Source: Paenilisteria riparia FSL S10-1204 (GTDB lineage Bacteria; Bacillota; Bacilli; Lactobacillales; Listeriaceae). Taken from it: a stretch of 42,155 bases of DNA. The DNA lies in NCBI RefSeq assembly GCF_000525995.1, contig NZ_AODL01000001.1, positions 1 through 42,155 on the forward strand, in the 5' to 3' direction. Below the pieces are notes generated by a model. It had not been told where the DNA came from. It saw only the letters and a list, made by a program, of their open reading frames with translations, and did no database searches. This document shows positions 25,430-36,540 of the stretch, one piece after another; the first letter of the stretch is position 1; the number at the start of each line of letters is the position of its first letter. The translations under genes and the position numbers were made by a program.

Positions 25430-28400
25430 TTGTCAGGTCAACTAGTTCAGTACGGAAGACATCGCCAACGTAGAAGTTTCGCTCGTATTAGTGAAGTGTT
25501 GGAGTTGCCAAACTTAATCGAGATTCAATCAGCGTCCTACCAGTGGTTTTTGGATGAAGGATTGCGTGAAATGTTCCGCGATATCTCTCCAATTGAGGAT
25601 TTCGCTGGGAATTTGTCACTAGAATTTATCGACTATGATTTGGGAGAACCAAAATATTCAGTAGAAGAGTCGAAAAACCGTGATGCGAATTACGCTGCAC
25701 CACTACGCGTAAAGCTACGTCTCATCAATAAAGAGACTGGTGAAGTGAAAGACCAAGAAGTATTTATGGGTGATTTCCCACTCATGACCGAAATGGGTAC
25801 ATTTGTTATCAATGGCGCCGAGCGTGTTATTGTATCCCAATTAGTGCGTTCCCCAGGTGTTTATTTTAACGGTAAACTAGACAAGAACGGTAAGAAAGGT
25901 TTCGGTTCTACTGTCATCCCTAACCGTGGGGCGTGGCTGGAGTATGAAACAGATGCGAAAGATGTTGTCCACGTGAGAATCGACCGGACGCGTAAATTGC
26001 CAGTTACTGTGCTTTTGCGTGCGCTAGGATTCGGCTCCGACAGCGAAATTTTAGAATTAATCGGTGAAAATGACTACTTACGCAACACACTTGAGAAAGA
26101 TAATACAGATAATGCGGACAAAGCATTGCTTGAAATTTATGAGCGCTTACGTCCTGGTGAACCGCCAACTGTTGAGAATGCGAAGAGCTTGCTAGTATCT
26201 CGTTTCTTCGATCCAAAACGCTATGATTTAGCGAGCGTTGGTCGTTACAAAATCAACAAGAAACTGCATTTGAAAAACCGTCTATTCAATCAAACACTTG
26301 CAGAAACATTAGTAGACCCAGAAACTGGTGAAATTATTGCTTCTAAAGGTGACATTTTAGATCGTCGTAAATTAGATTCAATCATTGAGAACTTGGAAAA
26401 TGGCGTTGGTTTCCGTACATTGCGCCCTACAGATGGCGTTATGGAAGACAGCGTTGTTGTTCAATCTATCAAAATTTACGCACCAAACAGCGAAGAAGAG
26501 AAAATTATCAATGTGATTGGTAACGCGTATATCGACGAAAACGTGAAGCACATCACGCCAGCCGATATTATTTCTTCAATCAGCTATTTCTTCAACTTAC
26601 TTCACGGAGTAGGCGACACAGACGATATTGACCACCTTGGTAACCGTCGTTTGCGTTCAGTCGGAGAACTTTTACAAAATCAATTCCGTATTGGTTTATC
26701 TCGTATGGAGCGTGTTGTTCGTGAGCGTATGTCGATTCAAGACATGAGCACTGTAACACCGCAACAATTGATTAACATTCGCCCAGTTGTGGCATCCATT
26801 AAAGAATTCTTTGGTAGCTCTCAGTTATCACAGTTTATGGATCAGACGAATCCACTTGCCGAATTGACGCATAAACGTCGTCTTTCAGCGCTTGGACCTG
26901 GTGGTTTGACGCGTGAACGTGCTGGTTATGAAGTGCGTGACGTGCATTACTCTCACTATGGTCGTATGTGTCCGATTGAAACGCCTGAGGGACCAAACAT
27001 TGGTTTGATTAACTCCTTATCATCTTTTGCGAAAGTGAATAAGTTTGGTTTTATCGAAACACCGTATCGTCGCGTTGATTCCGAAACGAATCGCGTTACT
27101 GATCATATCGATTACCTAACTGCAGATGAAGAGGATAATTACGTAGTAGCCCAAGCGAACTCCAAATTGGATGAACTTGGTACTTTTACAGAAGAAGAAG
27201 TAATGGCTCGTTTCCGTTCTGCCAACTTAGCGGTAGAAAAAGAACGTATCGATTACATGGACGTATCGCCAAAACAAGTAGTTTCGGTCGCGACGGCATG
27301 TATTCCGTTCCTTGAAAACGATGACTCCAACCGTGCGCTAATGGGAGCCAACATGCAACGTCAAGCTGTACCGTTGATGCATCCGGAAGCTCCAATCATT
27401 GGAACAGGTATGGAACACGTTTCAGCACGTGACTCTGGGGCTGCTGTTGTTTGTAAACATGACGGCGTTGTAGAACACGTAGAAGCAAAACAAATCTGGG
27501 TTCGCCGTATCTCAGAAGTAGATGGCAAAGAAGTAAGTGGTGGAATTGATAAATATACATTGCGTAAATTTGTCCGTTCAAACCATGGTACTTGTTATAA
27601 CCAACGTCCAAACGTAGCAGAAGGAGACCGCGTAACAAAAGGAGAAATCCTTGGTAACGGACCTTCGATGGATGCTGGAGAACTTGCACTAGGTCGTAAC
27701 GTTCTTGTAGCGTTCATGACTTGGGACGGTTACAACTACGAGGATGCGATCATCATGAGTGAACGTCTTGTAAAAGATGATGTTTACACGTCGATTCATA
27801 TTGAAGAATTTGAATCAGAAGCTCGTGATACGAAACTCGGACCTGAGGAAATGACGCGTGACATTCCTAACGTTGGGGAAGACGCATTGCGTGACCTTGA
27901 CGAACGCGGAATTATTCGTGTCGGAGCGGAAGTAAAAGACGGAGACCTGTTAGTAGGTAAAGTAACGCCAAAAGGTGTCACAGAACTTACAGCAGAAGAA
28001 CGTTTACTACACGCTATCTTCGGTGAAAAAGCACGTGAAGTTCGCGATACATCACTACGCGTACCACATGGCGGCGACGGCATTGTCCTTGACGTGAAAA
28101 TCTTTACACGTGAAGCTGGCGATGAGTTACCACCAGGCGTTAACCAACTCGTTCGTGTTTACATCGTTCAAAAACGTAAAATTCACGAAGGTGATAAAAT
28201 GGCCGGACGTCACGGAAATAAAGGGGTTATCTCTCGTATTTTACCAGAAGAAGATATGCCATTTATGCCAGACGGAACGCCAGTTGATATCATGCTTAAC
28301 CCACTTGGGGTACCATCGCGTATGAATATCGGACAAGTATTGGAGCTTCACTTGGGTATGGCAGCTCGTTACCTTGGCATCCACATCGCGACACCAGTAT

Positions 28401-28987
28401 TTGATGGTGCGAACGATGATGATGTATGGAGCACAGTAGCTGAATCAGGTATGGCACCAGATGCGAAGACCATTTTGTATGATGGACGTACTGGGCAACC
28501 TTTTGATAACCGTGTTTCTGTAGGTATCATGTATATGATTAAACTTGCCCACATGGTTGATGATAAATTGCATGCTCGTTCAACTGGTCCTTACTCACTA
28601 GTAACGCAACAACCACTAGGCGGTAAAGCGCAGTTCGGTGGACAACGTTTCGGGGAAATGGAAGTTTGGGCACTAGAAGCATACGGTGCCGCTTATACAC
28701 TCCAAGAAATCCTAACGATTAAATCCGATGACGTAGTAGGACGTGTGAAAACATACGAATCTATCGTCAAAGGCGAAAGCATTCCAGAACCAGGCGTACC
28801 AGAATCCTTCAAGGTATTAATTAAAGAACTTCAAAGTCTAGGAATGGACGTTAAAATCCTTTCTGCTGACAAAGAAGAAATCGAATTACGCGACCTCGAA
28901 GACGAAGAATTCGGCGCTCAAAATGACGCTTTCAACATCGTATCCGAGCCAACCAAGCCAGCGGGTATCATTGACTCTAACCAGTAA
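25430..28987 (+). CDS. rpoB: RNA polymerase beta subunit
   Basis: Core RNA polymerase subunit, 1185 residues from a TTG start chosen because GAGAGGGTGA is well spaced and relatives begin just before [13 protein letters not shown]; the longer frame from 25370 adds 20 unlikely residues. The rifampicin-binding cluster reads [20 protein letters not shown] then [10 protein letters not shown], with the usual sensitive-type residues. Active-site segments [20 protein letters not shown] and [15 protein letters not shown] are intact. The acidic tail ([15 protein letters not shown]) is typical of Bacillota. Confidence 0.98.
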   Translation: MSGQLVQYGRHRQRRSFARISEVLELPNLIEIQSASYQWFLDEGLREMFRDISPIEDFAGNLSLEFIDYDLGEPKYSVEESKNRDANYAAPLRVKLRLINKETGEVKDQEVFMGDFPLMTEMGTFVINGAERVIVSQLVRSPGVYFNGKLDKNGKKGFGSTVIPNRGAWLEYETDAKDVVHVRIDRTRKLPVTVLLRALGFGSDSEILELIGENDYLRNTLEKDNTDNADKALLEIYERLRPGEPPTVENAKSLLVSRFFDPKRYDLASVGRYKINKKLHLKNRLFNQTLAETLVDPETGEIIASKGDILDRRKLDSIIENLENGVGFRTLRPTDGVMEDSVVVQSIKIYAPNSEEEKIINVIGNAYIDENVKHITPADIISSISYFFNLLHGVGDTDDIDHLGNRRLRSVGELLQNQFRIGLSRMERVVRERMSIQDMSTVTPQQLINIRPVVASIKEFFGSSQLSQFMDQTNPLAELTHKRRLSALGPGGLTRERAGYEVRDVHYSHYGRMCPIETPEGPNIGLINSLSSFAKVNKFGFIETPYRRVDSETNRVTDHIDYLTADEEDNYVVAQANSKLDELGTFTEEEVMARFRSANLAVEKERIDYMDVSPKQVVSVATACIPFLENDDSNRALMGANMQRQAVPLMHPEAPIIGTGMEHVSARDSGAAVVCKHDGVVEHVEAKQIWVRRISEVDGKEVSGGIDKYTLRKFVRSNHGTCYNQRPNVAEGDRVTKGEILGNGPSMDAGELALGRNVLVAFMTWDGYNYEDAIIMSERLVKDDVYTSIHIEEFESEARDTKLGPEEMTRDIPNVGEDALRDLDERGIIRVGAEVKDGDLLVGKVTPKGVTELTAEERLLHAIFGEKAREVRDTSLRVPHGGDGIVLDVKIFTREAGDELPPGVNQLVRVYIVQKRKIHEGDKMAGRHGNKGVISRILPEEDMPFMPDGTPVDIMLNPLGVPSRMNIGQVLELHLGMAARYLGIHIATPVFDGANDDDVWSTVAESGMAPDAKTILYDGRTGQPFDNRVSVGIMYMIKLAHMVDDKLHARSTGPYSLVTQQPLGGKAQFGGQRFGEMEVWALEAYGAAYTLQEILTIKSDDVVGRVKTYESIVKGESIPEPGVPESFKVLIKELQSLGMDVKILSADKEEIELRDLEDEEFGAQNDAFNIVSEPTKPAGIIDSNQ

Positions 28988-29001
28988 AATATAAAGCTGA
29001 A

Positions 29002-29030
29002 CGCACCGTTTTTATCAGGAAGACGGTGCG
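29002..29030 (+). other. Hairpin without T run after rpoB
   Basis: CGCACCGT (29002-29009) and ACGGTGCG (29023-29030) form a perfect 8-base-pair stem with a 13-base loop. No T run follows, so it may be a processing or message-stability site between rpoB and rpoC and not a terminator. Confidence 0.6.
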
Positions 29031-29129
29031 AGAAGTTAAAAATAGAACTTGAATAACAAAAATGTTAGACGAGTAGAGTGTCGAACCAGTTTTTGCACTT
29101 TCGGTTAAGATGTAGATTCTGCTTCACAC

Positions 29130-29250
29130 AAATCGAGCGAAAGCGATTGTATTTCGCCAATTTTGTGGAAGCCGGAAGCGGAGCATACTTGTGTATGTGA
29201 GAACCGGAAGTCCGCAAAATTGGCGGAATGCGATCGCTTGCCGCCGATTT
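29130..29250 (+). repeat. 121-base palindromic element between rpoB and rpoC
   Basis: Long imperfect inverted repeat filling most of the 305-base rpoB-rpoC gap. Outer arms AAATCG/CGATTT, then AAGCGAT/ATCGCTT, CGCCAATTTT/AAAATTGGCG and GTGGA/TCCGC pair in order, with several G-U changes. The tip is GCATAC-TTGT-GTATGT, flanked by unpaired purine-rich GGAAG segments on both sides. A shortened copy of its two outer ends occurs in the T-box leader at 14326-14349. It looks like a small mobile or MITE-like element transcribed as a structured RNA. The remaining gap holds the hairpin at 29002 and the rpoC ribosome site. Confidence 0.75.
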
Positions 29251-29292
29251 ATTTGGGATAAGCTACTCGCTAGAATTTAGGAGGTAGACCAG

Positions 29293-32200
29293 TTGTTAGA
29301 TGTGAAAAATTTTGAGTATATGAAAATAGGTCTCGCGTCTCCAGATAAAATTCGTTCATGGTCACACGGAGAAGTTAAAAAACCAGAAACAATCAACTAT
29401 CGTACGCTAAAACCAGAGCGTGACGGATTGTTCTGCGAAAGAATCTTCGGACCAATGAAAGACTGGGAATGTTCTTGTGGGAAATACAAACGTGTTCGTT
29501 ATAAAGGCGTAGTTTGTGACCGCTGTGGCGTTGAAGTTACGAAGTCCAAAGTTCGTCGTGAACGTATGGGACACATTGAATTAGCTGCACCAGTTTCGCA
29601 CATTTGGTATTTTAAAGGTATTCCAAGTCGTATGGGGTTAGCCTTAGACATGTCACCACGTGCACTAGAAGAAGTTATTTACTTCGCTTCGTACGTTGTT
29701 ACAGAACCAGGCGATACACCACTTGAGAAAAAACAATTGCTATCTGAGAAAGAGTACCGCGTTTACCGCGAGAAATATAGCCAATCATTCCAAGCAGGAA
29801 TGGGCGCAGAAGCAATCAAGAAACTTTTACAAGACATTCAACTTGAAAAAGAAGTTAATGGCTTGAAAGAAGAATTGAAATCTGCACAAGGACAACGTAG
29901 AACGCGTGCGATTCGCCGACTAGAAGTGCTAGAAGCGTTCCGTCACTCAGGCAATGATCCAAGTTGGATGATTCTTGACGTACTACCAGTTATCCCTCCA
30001 GAAATCCGCCCAATGGTTCAACTTGAAGGTGGACGTTTTGCAACAAGTGATTTGAATGACCTTTATCGCCGTGTTATTAACCGGAATAACCGTTTGAAAC
30101 GCTTGCTTGATTTAGGTGCGCCTAACATCATTGTGCAAAATGAAAAACGTATGTTACAAGAAGCAGTAGATGCATTGATTGATAATGGTCGTCGTGGCCG
30201 TCCCGTAACAGGACCAGGTAACCGTCCATTGAAATCACTATCGCACATGCTTAAAGGTAAACAAGGTCGTTTCCGTCAAAACTTACTAGGTAAACGTGTC
30301 GATTATTCTGGTCGTTCCGTTATCGTCGTAGGTCCGAACCTTAAAATGTACCAATGTGGACTTCCAAAAGAAATGGCTCTTGAACTATTCAAGCCTTTCG
30401 TGATGAAAGAACTCGTTGGCCGTGGCCTTGCTCATAACATTAAGAGCGCAAAACGTAAAATTGAGCGTTCTTCACCAGAAATCTGGGATGTTTTAGAAGA
30501 AGTAATTCGTGAGCATCCAGTCTTGCTTAACCGCGCACCTACACTTCATAGACTAGGTATTCAAGCTTTTGAACCTACGCTAGTTGAAGGTCGCGCAATT
30601 CGTCTTCACCCGCTTGTATGTACTGCTTATAATGCGGATTTCGATGGTGACCAAATGGCTGTCCACGTTCCATTATCTGCCGAAGCACAAGCAGAAGCAC
30701 GTATTTTAATGCTTGCAGCTCAAAACATTTTGAATCCGAAAGATGGTAAACCAGTTGTAACTCCTTCCCAAGATATGGTGTTAGGTAACTACTATTTGAC
30801 ATTGGAACGTGAAGGCACAGTTGGCGAAGGGACCGTATTCACTGATATTAACGAAGCATTGCTAGCTTATCAAAACGGCTATGTTCATTTGCATACGCGT
30901 ATCGGTGTTGTTGCAGGATCAATCGATAATGAAAGATTCACTGACAAACAACGCAAACAATTGCTAATTACAACAGTTGGTAAACTTGTTTTCAATACAA
31001 TTTTGCCACCGTCATTCCCATATATTAACGAACCAACAAGCTACAATTTAGAAGTTGAAACACCTGAGAAATACTTCGTGGATACGAACGTTGACGTGAA
31101 GAAACATATTCAAGAACAACCAGTCGTAGATCCATTCAAGAAGAAAATCCTTGGAAATATTATCGCAGAAGTCTTCAAACGATTCCACATTACAGAAACA
31201 TCTAAAATGTTGGACCGTATGAAAGACCTAGGTTTCAAAATTTCTACGCAAGCGGGTATCACAGTAGGTATCGCCGACATCTTGACGCTTGAAGAAAAGC
31301 ATGACATTCTTGAAGAAGCGCATGATAAAGTAGAGAAAATCACCAAAACATTCCGTCGTGGTTTGATTACCGATGACGAAAGATACGAACGCGTTATTGC
31401 CGTTTGGAATGAAGCGAAAGATGTCATCCAAGGCAAGCTGATTTTGAGTTTGGAACGTTTAAATCCGATTTTCATGATGCAAGACTCCGGAGCTCGTGGT
31501 AACATTTCCAACTTTACACAGCTAGCAGGTATGCGTGGTCTGATGGCCGATCCATCTGGACGTATCGTAGAACTTCCAATCACATCGAACTTCCGTGAAG
31601 GTCTGACTGTCTTGGAATACTTTATCTCTACCCATGGTGCTCGTAAAGGTCTTACCGATACAGCCCTTAAAACAGCCGATTCTGGTTATCTTACTCGTCG
31701 TTTGGTTGATGTGGCGCAAGATGTTATCATTCGTGAATACGATTGTGGCACCGATCGAGGCCTAGAAATTCAAGCAATTCGCGAAGGTACAGAAGTTATC
31801 GAGGCATTGGAAGAGCGTCTTGAAGGTCGTTACGCTCGTAAATCGATTAGACATCCAGAAACAGGCGAAGTTATCGTTGCTGAAAATGACTTGATTACAG
31901 AAGAGAAATCACGTCTAGTCGTTGAAGCTGGTATCGAAAAAGTAACTATCCGTTCTGCATTCACATGTAATACAAAACACGGCGTATGTAAGAAATGTTA
32001 CGGCAAAAACTTGGCAACAGGAACAGAAGTTGAAGTCGGAGAAGCTGTTGGTATTATCGCGGCACAATCCATCGGGGAACCAGGTACACAGCTTACAATG
32101 CGTACGTTCCATACAGGTGGGGTAGCCGGTGACGATATTACACAAGGTCTTCCACGTATCCAAGAAATTTTTGAAGCACGTAATCCGAAAGGTCAAGCCG

Positions 32201-32907
32201 TTATTACTGAGGTAGAAGGTGAAGTCATCTCTATCGATGAAGCGCGTGATCGTCAACAAGAAATCGTGATTCAAGGGAAAGATGAAGACCGTCGTAGCTA
32301 CAGCATTCCTTATACTGCTCGCCTCCGTGTTAAAGTTGGCGATAAAGTAGACCGTGGGGAAGCTCTAACAGAAGGTTCCATTGATCCAAAAGCATTGATT
32401 CGCGTTCGCGACGTGCTTTCTGTACAAGAATATCTACTTGCCGAAGTACAAAAAGTTTACCGGATGCAAGGGGTTGAAATCGGCGATAAACACGTTGAAG
32501 TTATGGTTCGTCAAATGTTGCGTAAAATCCGCGTAATGGACACTGGTGATACAAACATCTTGCCAGGTACATTAATGGACGTGCATACATTTACAGAATC
32601 TAACCGCGACGCATTACTTGCCGGCAAACAACCAGCAACTGGACGCCCAGTGTTGCTAGGTATTACAAAAGCGTCTCTTGAAACAGATTCCTTCTTGTCC
32701 GCCGCATCATTCCAAGAAACAACACGTGTTCTTACTGATGCAGCAATCAAAGGTAAAACCGACGAATTGCTCGGCCTGAAAGAAAATGTTATCCTAGGTA
32801 AACTGATCCCAGCCGGTACAGGTATCCACCACTACCGCAAACTGAAATCATCCGTACTAGGAAAAGAACAAGAAGTTGCCGACGTAGAAGAAACGACGCA
32901 TATTTAA
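29293..32907 (+). CDS. rpoC: RNA polymerase beta' subunit
   Basis: Largest RNA polymerase subunit, 1204 residues, starting at TTG with TAGGAGGTAG upstream; the N-terminus [20 protein letters not shown] fits relatives. Zinc ribbon [20 protein letters not shown] (about 60-79), catalytic [12 protein letters not shown] (about 447-458, three Asp holding Mg2+), second zinc site CGTDRG...[11 protein letters not shown], and the trigger-loop region ([16 protein letters not shown]) are intact. It is in one operon with rpoB. Confidence 0.98.
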   Translation: MLDVKNFEYMKIGLASPDKIRSWSHGEVKKPETINYRTLKPERDGLFCERIFGPMKDWECSCGKYKRVRYKGVVCDRCGVEVTKSKVRRERMGHIELAAPVSHIWYFKGIPSRMGLALDMSPRALEEVIYFASYVVTEPGDTPLEKKQLLSEKEYRVYREKYSQSFQAGMGAEAIKKLLQDIQLEKEVNGLKEELKSAQGQRRTRAIRRLEVLEAFRHSGNDPSWMILDVLPVIPPEIRPMVQLEGGRFATSDLNDLYRRVINRNNRLKRLLDLGAPNIIVQNEKRMLQEAVDALIDNGRRGRPVTGPGNRPLKSLSHMLKGKQGRFRQNLLGKRVDYSGRSVIVVGPNLKMYQCGLPKEMALELFKPFVMKELVGRGLAHNIKSAKRKIERSSPEIWDVLEEVIREHPVLLNRAPTLHRLGIQAFEPTLVEGRAIRLHPLVCTAYNADFDGDQMAVHVPLSAEAQAEARILMLAAQNILNPKDGKPVVTPSQDMVLGNYYLTLEREGTVGEGTVFTDINEALLAYQNGYVHLHTRIGVVAGSIDNERFTDKQRKQLLITTVGKLVFNTILPPSFPYINEPTSYNLEVETPEKYFVDTNVDVKKHIQEQPVVDPFKKKILGNIIAEVFKRFHITETSKMLDRMKDLGFKISTQAGITVGIADILTLEEKHDILEEAHDKVEKITKTFRRGLITDDERYERVIAVWNEAKDVIQGKLILSLERLNPIFMMQDSGARGNISNFTQLAGMRGLMADPSGRIVELPITSNFREGLTVLEYFISTHGARKGLTDTALKTADSGYLTRRLVDVAQDVIIREYDCGTDRGLEIQAIREGTEVIEALEERLEGRYARKSIRHPETGEVIVAENDLITEEKSRLVVEAGIEKVTIRSAFTCNTKHGVCKKCYGKNLATGTEVEVGEAVGIIAAQSIGEPGTQLTMRTFHTGGVAGDDITQGLPRIQEIFEARNPKGQAVITEVEGEVISIDEARDRQQEIVIQGKDEDRRSYSIPYTARLRVKVGDKVDRGEALTEGSIDPKALIRVRDVLSVQEYLLAEVQKVYRMQGVEIGDKHVEVMVRQMLRKIRVMDTGDTNILPGTLMDVHTFTESNRDALLAGKQPATGRPVLLGITKASLETDSFLSAASFQETTRVLTDAAIKGKTDELLGLKENVILGKLIPAGTGIHHYRKLKSSVLGKEQEVADVEETTHI

Positions 32908-32909
32908 TT

Positions 32910-33032
32910 AGATGCTGAACGCGCCCGTTTAGACCTGAAAGCACTTGGAGCCTCCGCAGGAAAAGTCTTCTTTTGACTTTTTCGGAGGAGGTGAAAGTGC
33001 CGAAGGTCTGGCGTGTGAAGCTCGATAGACCA
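32910..33032 (+). repeat. Hairpin repeat element, copy 1
   Basis: Begins 3 bases after the rpoC stop with AGATGCTGAACGCGCCCG. It folds into a long interrupted hairpin: GCT/AGC, ACGCGCC/GGCGTGT, AGACCT/AGGTCT, GCACTT/AAGTGC, CCTCCG/CGGAGG, AAAAGTC/GACTTTT. The outer roughly 49 bases and the 3' flank are nearly the same as in copy 2; the interior differs. Confidence 0.85.
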
Positions 33033-33190
33033 AGATGCTGAACGCGCCCGTTTAGACCTGAAAGCACTTGGAGCCTCCGCAAGGAACGAATGCTCACGGT
33101 ATTCGCACTCATATTGCTACTCTAAGAAAATGATTTTCTAAGAGTAGCAACAAAGTGCCGAAGGTCTGGCGCGTGAAGCACGATAGACCA
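33033..33190 (+). repeat. Hairpin repeat element, copy 2
   Basis: Tandem second copy with the same left end (49 bases identical) and right end. The outer stem pairs better here (ACGCGCC with GGCGCGT). The interior is replaced by other hairpins, one being TTGCTACTCT...AGAGTAGCAA with 18-base arms and one mismatch (about 33114-33151). A third partial start AGATGCTGAA follows at 33191. Confidence 0.85.
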
Positions 33191-33232
33191 AGATGCTGAA
33201 TCTCTTTGTGAAGTTCAGCGGTTAATATTAAC

Positions 33233-33272
33233 AGCCATCCGCGAAATTTCGTTTTTCGTGGGTGGCTTTTTT
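33233..33272 (+). terminator. Terminator of rpoB-rpoC
   Basis: A 14-base-pair stem (AGCCATCCGCGAAA with TTTTCGTGGGTGGCT, G-U pairs allowed) followed by TTTTTT. The whole 32908-33326 stretch holds the two repeat elements and this terminator but no gene. Confidence 0.92.
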
Positions 33273-33326
33273 ATTTGTCATAAATAGTGTAAAATAGGTA
33301 CGTATATGAAAAAGAGGTGAAAGGCT

Positions 33327-34313
33327 TTGAAAATCGGATTGCGTACCGTAAAAACCGCAGTCGGCGCGACACTTGCCATCCTTATCGCAGAATGGCTTGG
33401 CCTCGAATACGCCGTCTCCGCTGGGCTAATCACGGTACTCAGCATTCAAAACACAAAAAAGGGCTCCATACAATTAGCTGTGCAGCGCGTCTATTCGACG
33501 ATTATTGCCCTAACAATTTCGGCAATATTTTTCCTGCTACTTGGGTTTAACGCTATTGCATTTGGGCTATACTTACTCGTCTTCATTCCTATCGCAGTGC
33601 GCCTAAAAGTAACAGACGGCATTGTAGTAAGCTCCGTGCTAGTCACACACATCCTAGTCGAGCAATCACTATCCCTATTCTGGTTCACCAACGAAATGCT
33701 CCTCATGGCAGTCGGCGCAGGAATCGGCATCCTCCTAAACCTCTACATGCCAAAAATGGACATCGAGATGAAACAACAACGTCAAAAAATTGAATCAATC
33801 ATGCGTCAAATTTTCTTCTGTTTCGCGCAAGATTTGAAAAGAGAACCAGTTTACCTAGACGAAAAGAAGCTCATCAAACAATTATCCTCCTATCTTACAG
33901 AGGCTAACGAACAATCAAGGCGCCATTTTGACAATCAATTGTTCGCGGATTCACGATATTATATCAAATACATCGATATGCGAACTGTCCAACTCCGCGT
34001 CATCAAACAAATGAGTCTTTCTATTCACAGTGTCAGCATCTTAACCAACCACGCTACAAAAATGGCCGAGCTAGTCGAAAAAACCGCCTTATCACTCTCT
34101 GAACAAAACCCCGCAGAAGACTTAATCAAAGACGTAAACCAAATCCTAACAGATTTTCGTCAAAGTGAACTACCAAAAACACGTGAAGAATTCGAAGGAC
34201 GTGCTTTACTTTTCCAGTTTTTAAATGATTTGCGGTATTTATTAGAGTTAAAGCGCGATTTTACACAACAGTTTAAAGAAGATAAAGAATTATTAAAGAT
34301 TAACGTTAGCTAA
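33327..34313 (+). CDS. FUSC/aromatic acid exporter family membrane protein
   Basis: A 328-residue protein with a hydrophobic N-terminal half (about four to five helices in residues 5-140, e.g. TIIALTISAIFFLLLGFNAI) and a soluble, charged C-terminal half that looks helical (about 145-325). This is the layout of the ArAE_1/YqjA-type family, thought to export aromatic acids; transport here is inferred. The start is TTG with AAGAGGTGAAAGG upstream. It is the first gene of an accessory block; the PBP gene 58 bases downstream has its own promoter. Codons end in A and C more than in the 1-16 kb genes. Confidence 0.85.
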   Translation: MKIGLRTVKTAVGATLAILIAEWLGLEYAVSAGLITVLSIQNTKKGSIQLAVQRVYSTIIALTISAIFFLLLGFNAIAFGLYLLVFIPIAVRLKVTDGIVVSSVLVTHILVEQSLSLFWFTNEMLLMAVGAGIGILLNLYMPKMDIEMKQQRQKIESIMRQIFFCFAQDLKREPVYLDEKKLIKQLSSYLTEANEQSRRHFDNQLFADSRYYIKYIDMRTVQLRVIKQMSLSIHSVSILTNHATKMAELVEKTALSLSEQNPAEDLIKDVNQILTDFRQSELPKTREEFEGRALLFQFLNDLRYLLELKRDFTQQFKEDKELLKINVS

Positions 34314-34333
34314 GTGCTAGCTTTTGTAATATT

Positions 34334-34342
34334 TGCTATAAT
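34334..34342 (+). promoter_or_regulatory. Extended -10 promoter of the PBP gene
   Basis: TGCTATAAT, 29 bases before the GTG start. No strong -35. Confidence 0.6.
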
Positions 34343-34371
34343 GATGGAAAAAGAGAATTGGGGGAACCAAG

Positions 34372-36403
34372 GTGCGCAGACAAAAGAAAAGTAGAAAAGG
34401 CTTGTGGATCAGTATCATTGTTGCTGTAGTACTAGTTATTGCGGGCGGAGGCGCGTACTATTATTTCATGAATAGCAGTGCCAAGAACGAGAAACTAGCC
34501 AACGAAGCAGCAGAAAACTTCACAACCAACATTAAGAAACAAAAGTTCACCAAACTATCCGACGATGTTACCAAACAATCATTAAAACAAAGTGGCTTTA
34601 CAGCAAAAGAAATGGAAGCGAAGTACGAAACGGTATATACAGGCATCGATGCGCGTGATATCAACGTTTCTAATCTAAAAGTAAGCTATGACGACAGCAA
34701 AAAAAAATATAACTTAGCCTACAGTTTAACGATGACAACAACGCTTGGCAAAATGGACAAGCAGAACTATAAAGCGACAATCTCCAGTGAAGACGATAAT
34801 TGGAAAGTCGACTGGCAGCCGAACCTAATTTTTCCGGGTATGGTGAAATCAGATAAAGTCCGCCTGACAACTGACGAAGCCAAGCGAGGCCAAATCCAAG
34901 ACGTTAATGGCAAAGGCCTTGCGATAAACAAGAACGTGAGCGAAGCAGGCATCGTCCCAAGTGAACTAGGAGACGGTGAGGCGAAGACCAAAAATCTTGA
35001 GGCTATCAGTAAGCAATTTGACATTCCTGTTGCCGATTTGGAGAAGAAACTATCTCAAAGCTGGGTACACGCGGACACATTTGTTCCAATCAAAGTTATA
35101 ACAACTGGTGCACCTGTGCAAATGACAGGAGTGAGTTACGCAACAATTGAAACGAGATACTACCCACTAAGTCAAGCCGCTGCACATCTAATCGGCTATG
35201 TTGGCGAAGTTAGCGCGGAAGACATCGAGAAGAACAAGTTGCTAAACGTCGGCGATTTCATCGGAAAAGCTGGCCTAGAACGCTACTACGACAAAGCACT
35301 ACGCGGCACAAACGGCGGTAAAATCATCGTTGTAAATGATGACACCAAAGAAGAGACCGTCCTTCAAGAAAACAAGAAAAAAGATGGCGAAACAATTAAA
35401 CTAACAATCGATAGCACGATTCAGCAAAACGCATTTAATGCACTAAAAGGCGAAGCAGGTTCCGCGACGGTCATTAATCCAACCAACGGCAACCTCGTAG
35501 CGTTAGTGAGCTCACCATCTTATGATACGAACCAAATGGTAGCAGGTATTTCTAGCGAAGACTATAAGAAACTCACGGATGACAAAAAACTTCCATTCCT
35601 AGCCCGCTATGCCACACGCTACGCACCAGGTTCGACTTTTAAAACAATCACAGCAGCAGTAGGTCTAGGAAATGGTACTACCAAGCCAGATAAAGTTCGC
35701 GAGATTTCCGGATTGAAGTGGCAAAAAGACACATCATGGGGTAACTATTTCGTAACCCGTGTTCATGATATTCCGAAAGTAAACATGGTTGACGCATTAG
35801 TGAACTCGGATAATATTTATTTTGCCCAAGAAGGTTTAGCAATGGGTGAAACGAAATTCCAAGATGGCTTGAAGAAATTCGATTTTGGCGAAGAATTTGA
35901 TTTACCATTCAACATGGAACCTGCTCAAATTTCCAATAATGGTATCAAAAAAGATATCTTACTAGCAGATACAGCATACGGCCAAGGCGAACTTCTCATG
36001 TCACCAATCCAACAAGCTGTAGCTTACACACCATTCGCGAACAACGGCAAGATGGTCTATCCAAAACTAACCGAAAACAGAAAAAACAAAAGCGGCCAAA
36101 GATTCCATGAGCGCAGATACAGCTAATACAGTCAAAAATGCACTCGTGCAAGCTGTTTCCAAACCAGAAGGAACCGCGCATAAACTACAAATCGCTGGCA
36201 AAAACATCGCAGCCAAGACAGGAACAGCCGAACTGAAACAAAAGCAAGGCGAAAGTGGTCTTGAAAATGGCTTTCTACTTGCATTCGATAGTGATAATCC
36301 ACAGTATTTAATGCTAGCTATGATTGAAGGCGTCAACGGCCGTGGCGGTAGTGGCCTTGTCATTGATAAAATGAAACCAGTTATCGAATCGTTCTATAAA
36401 TAG
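34372..36403 (+). pseudogene. Class B penicillin-binding protein with NTF2-like (MecA-N) domain; 1-base frameshift
   Basis: Peptidoglycan transpeptidase resembling the Bacillus PBP3/Listeria PBP with low beta-lactam affinity. GTG start with GGGGG upstream. Visible: membrane anchor (about 9-31), NTF2-like domain (about 35-150), dimerisation domain, then the transpeptidase domain with SxxK as STFK at Ser421 and SDN at 479-481. The frame breaks in the A-rich stretch 36073-36091; the written frame ends at 36126 (584 residues). The rest, with KTGT near residue 615 of the repaired protein, is in the next frame to 36403. One extra base restores about 676 residues. As written the product lacks the KTG motif and could not be a working transpeptidase. 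Confidence 0.9.
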
Positions 36404-36409
36404 TCATCC

Positions 36410-36445
36410 AACCTGAGAGGTCTGCGCGACTTTTCAGGTTTTTTT
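36410..36445 (+). terminator. Terminator of the PBP gene
   Basis: AACCTGAGAGGTC-TGCGC-GACTTTTCAGGTT pairs over 13 bases with G-U pairs, then TTTTT. Confidence 0.93.
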
Positions 36446-36453
36446 GAAATTAC

Positions 36454-36482
36454 TTTACTTTCCATTTCGAACGCGGTATAAT
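36454..36482 (+). promoter_or_regulatory. Promoter of the C26 hydrolase-oppA unit
   Basis: TTTACT (36454-36459), 17 bases, TATAAT (36477-36482). Confidence 0.78.
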
Positions 36483-36540
36483 AAGTGAAATATCAATTCC
36501 GAGTAAAACGATGCGAATTGTTAAAAAGGGAGGCACGACC

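Noticed and set aside
26815..26935. Rifampicin-resistance change in rpoB
   Set aside because: The cluster SQFMDQ...[13 protein letters not shown] has the normal sensitive-type residues; Ala before ELTHK is also found in Bacillus.
32910..33190. Repeats after rpoC as a CRISPR array
   Set aside because: Only two copies of over 120 bases in direct tandem, with internal hairpins; no short regular repeats, spacers or cas genes.
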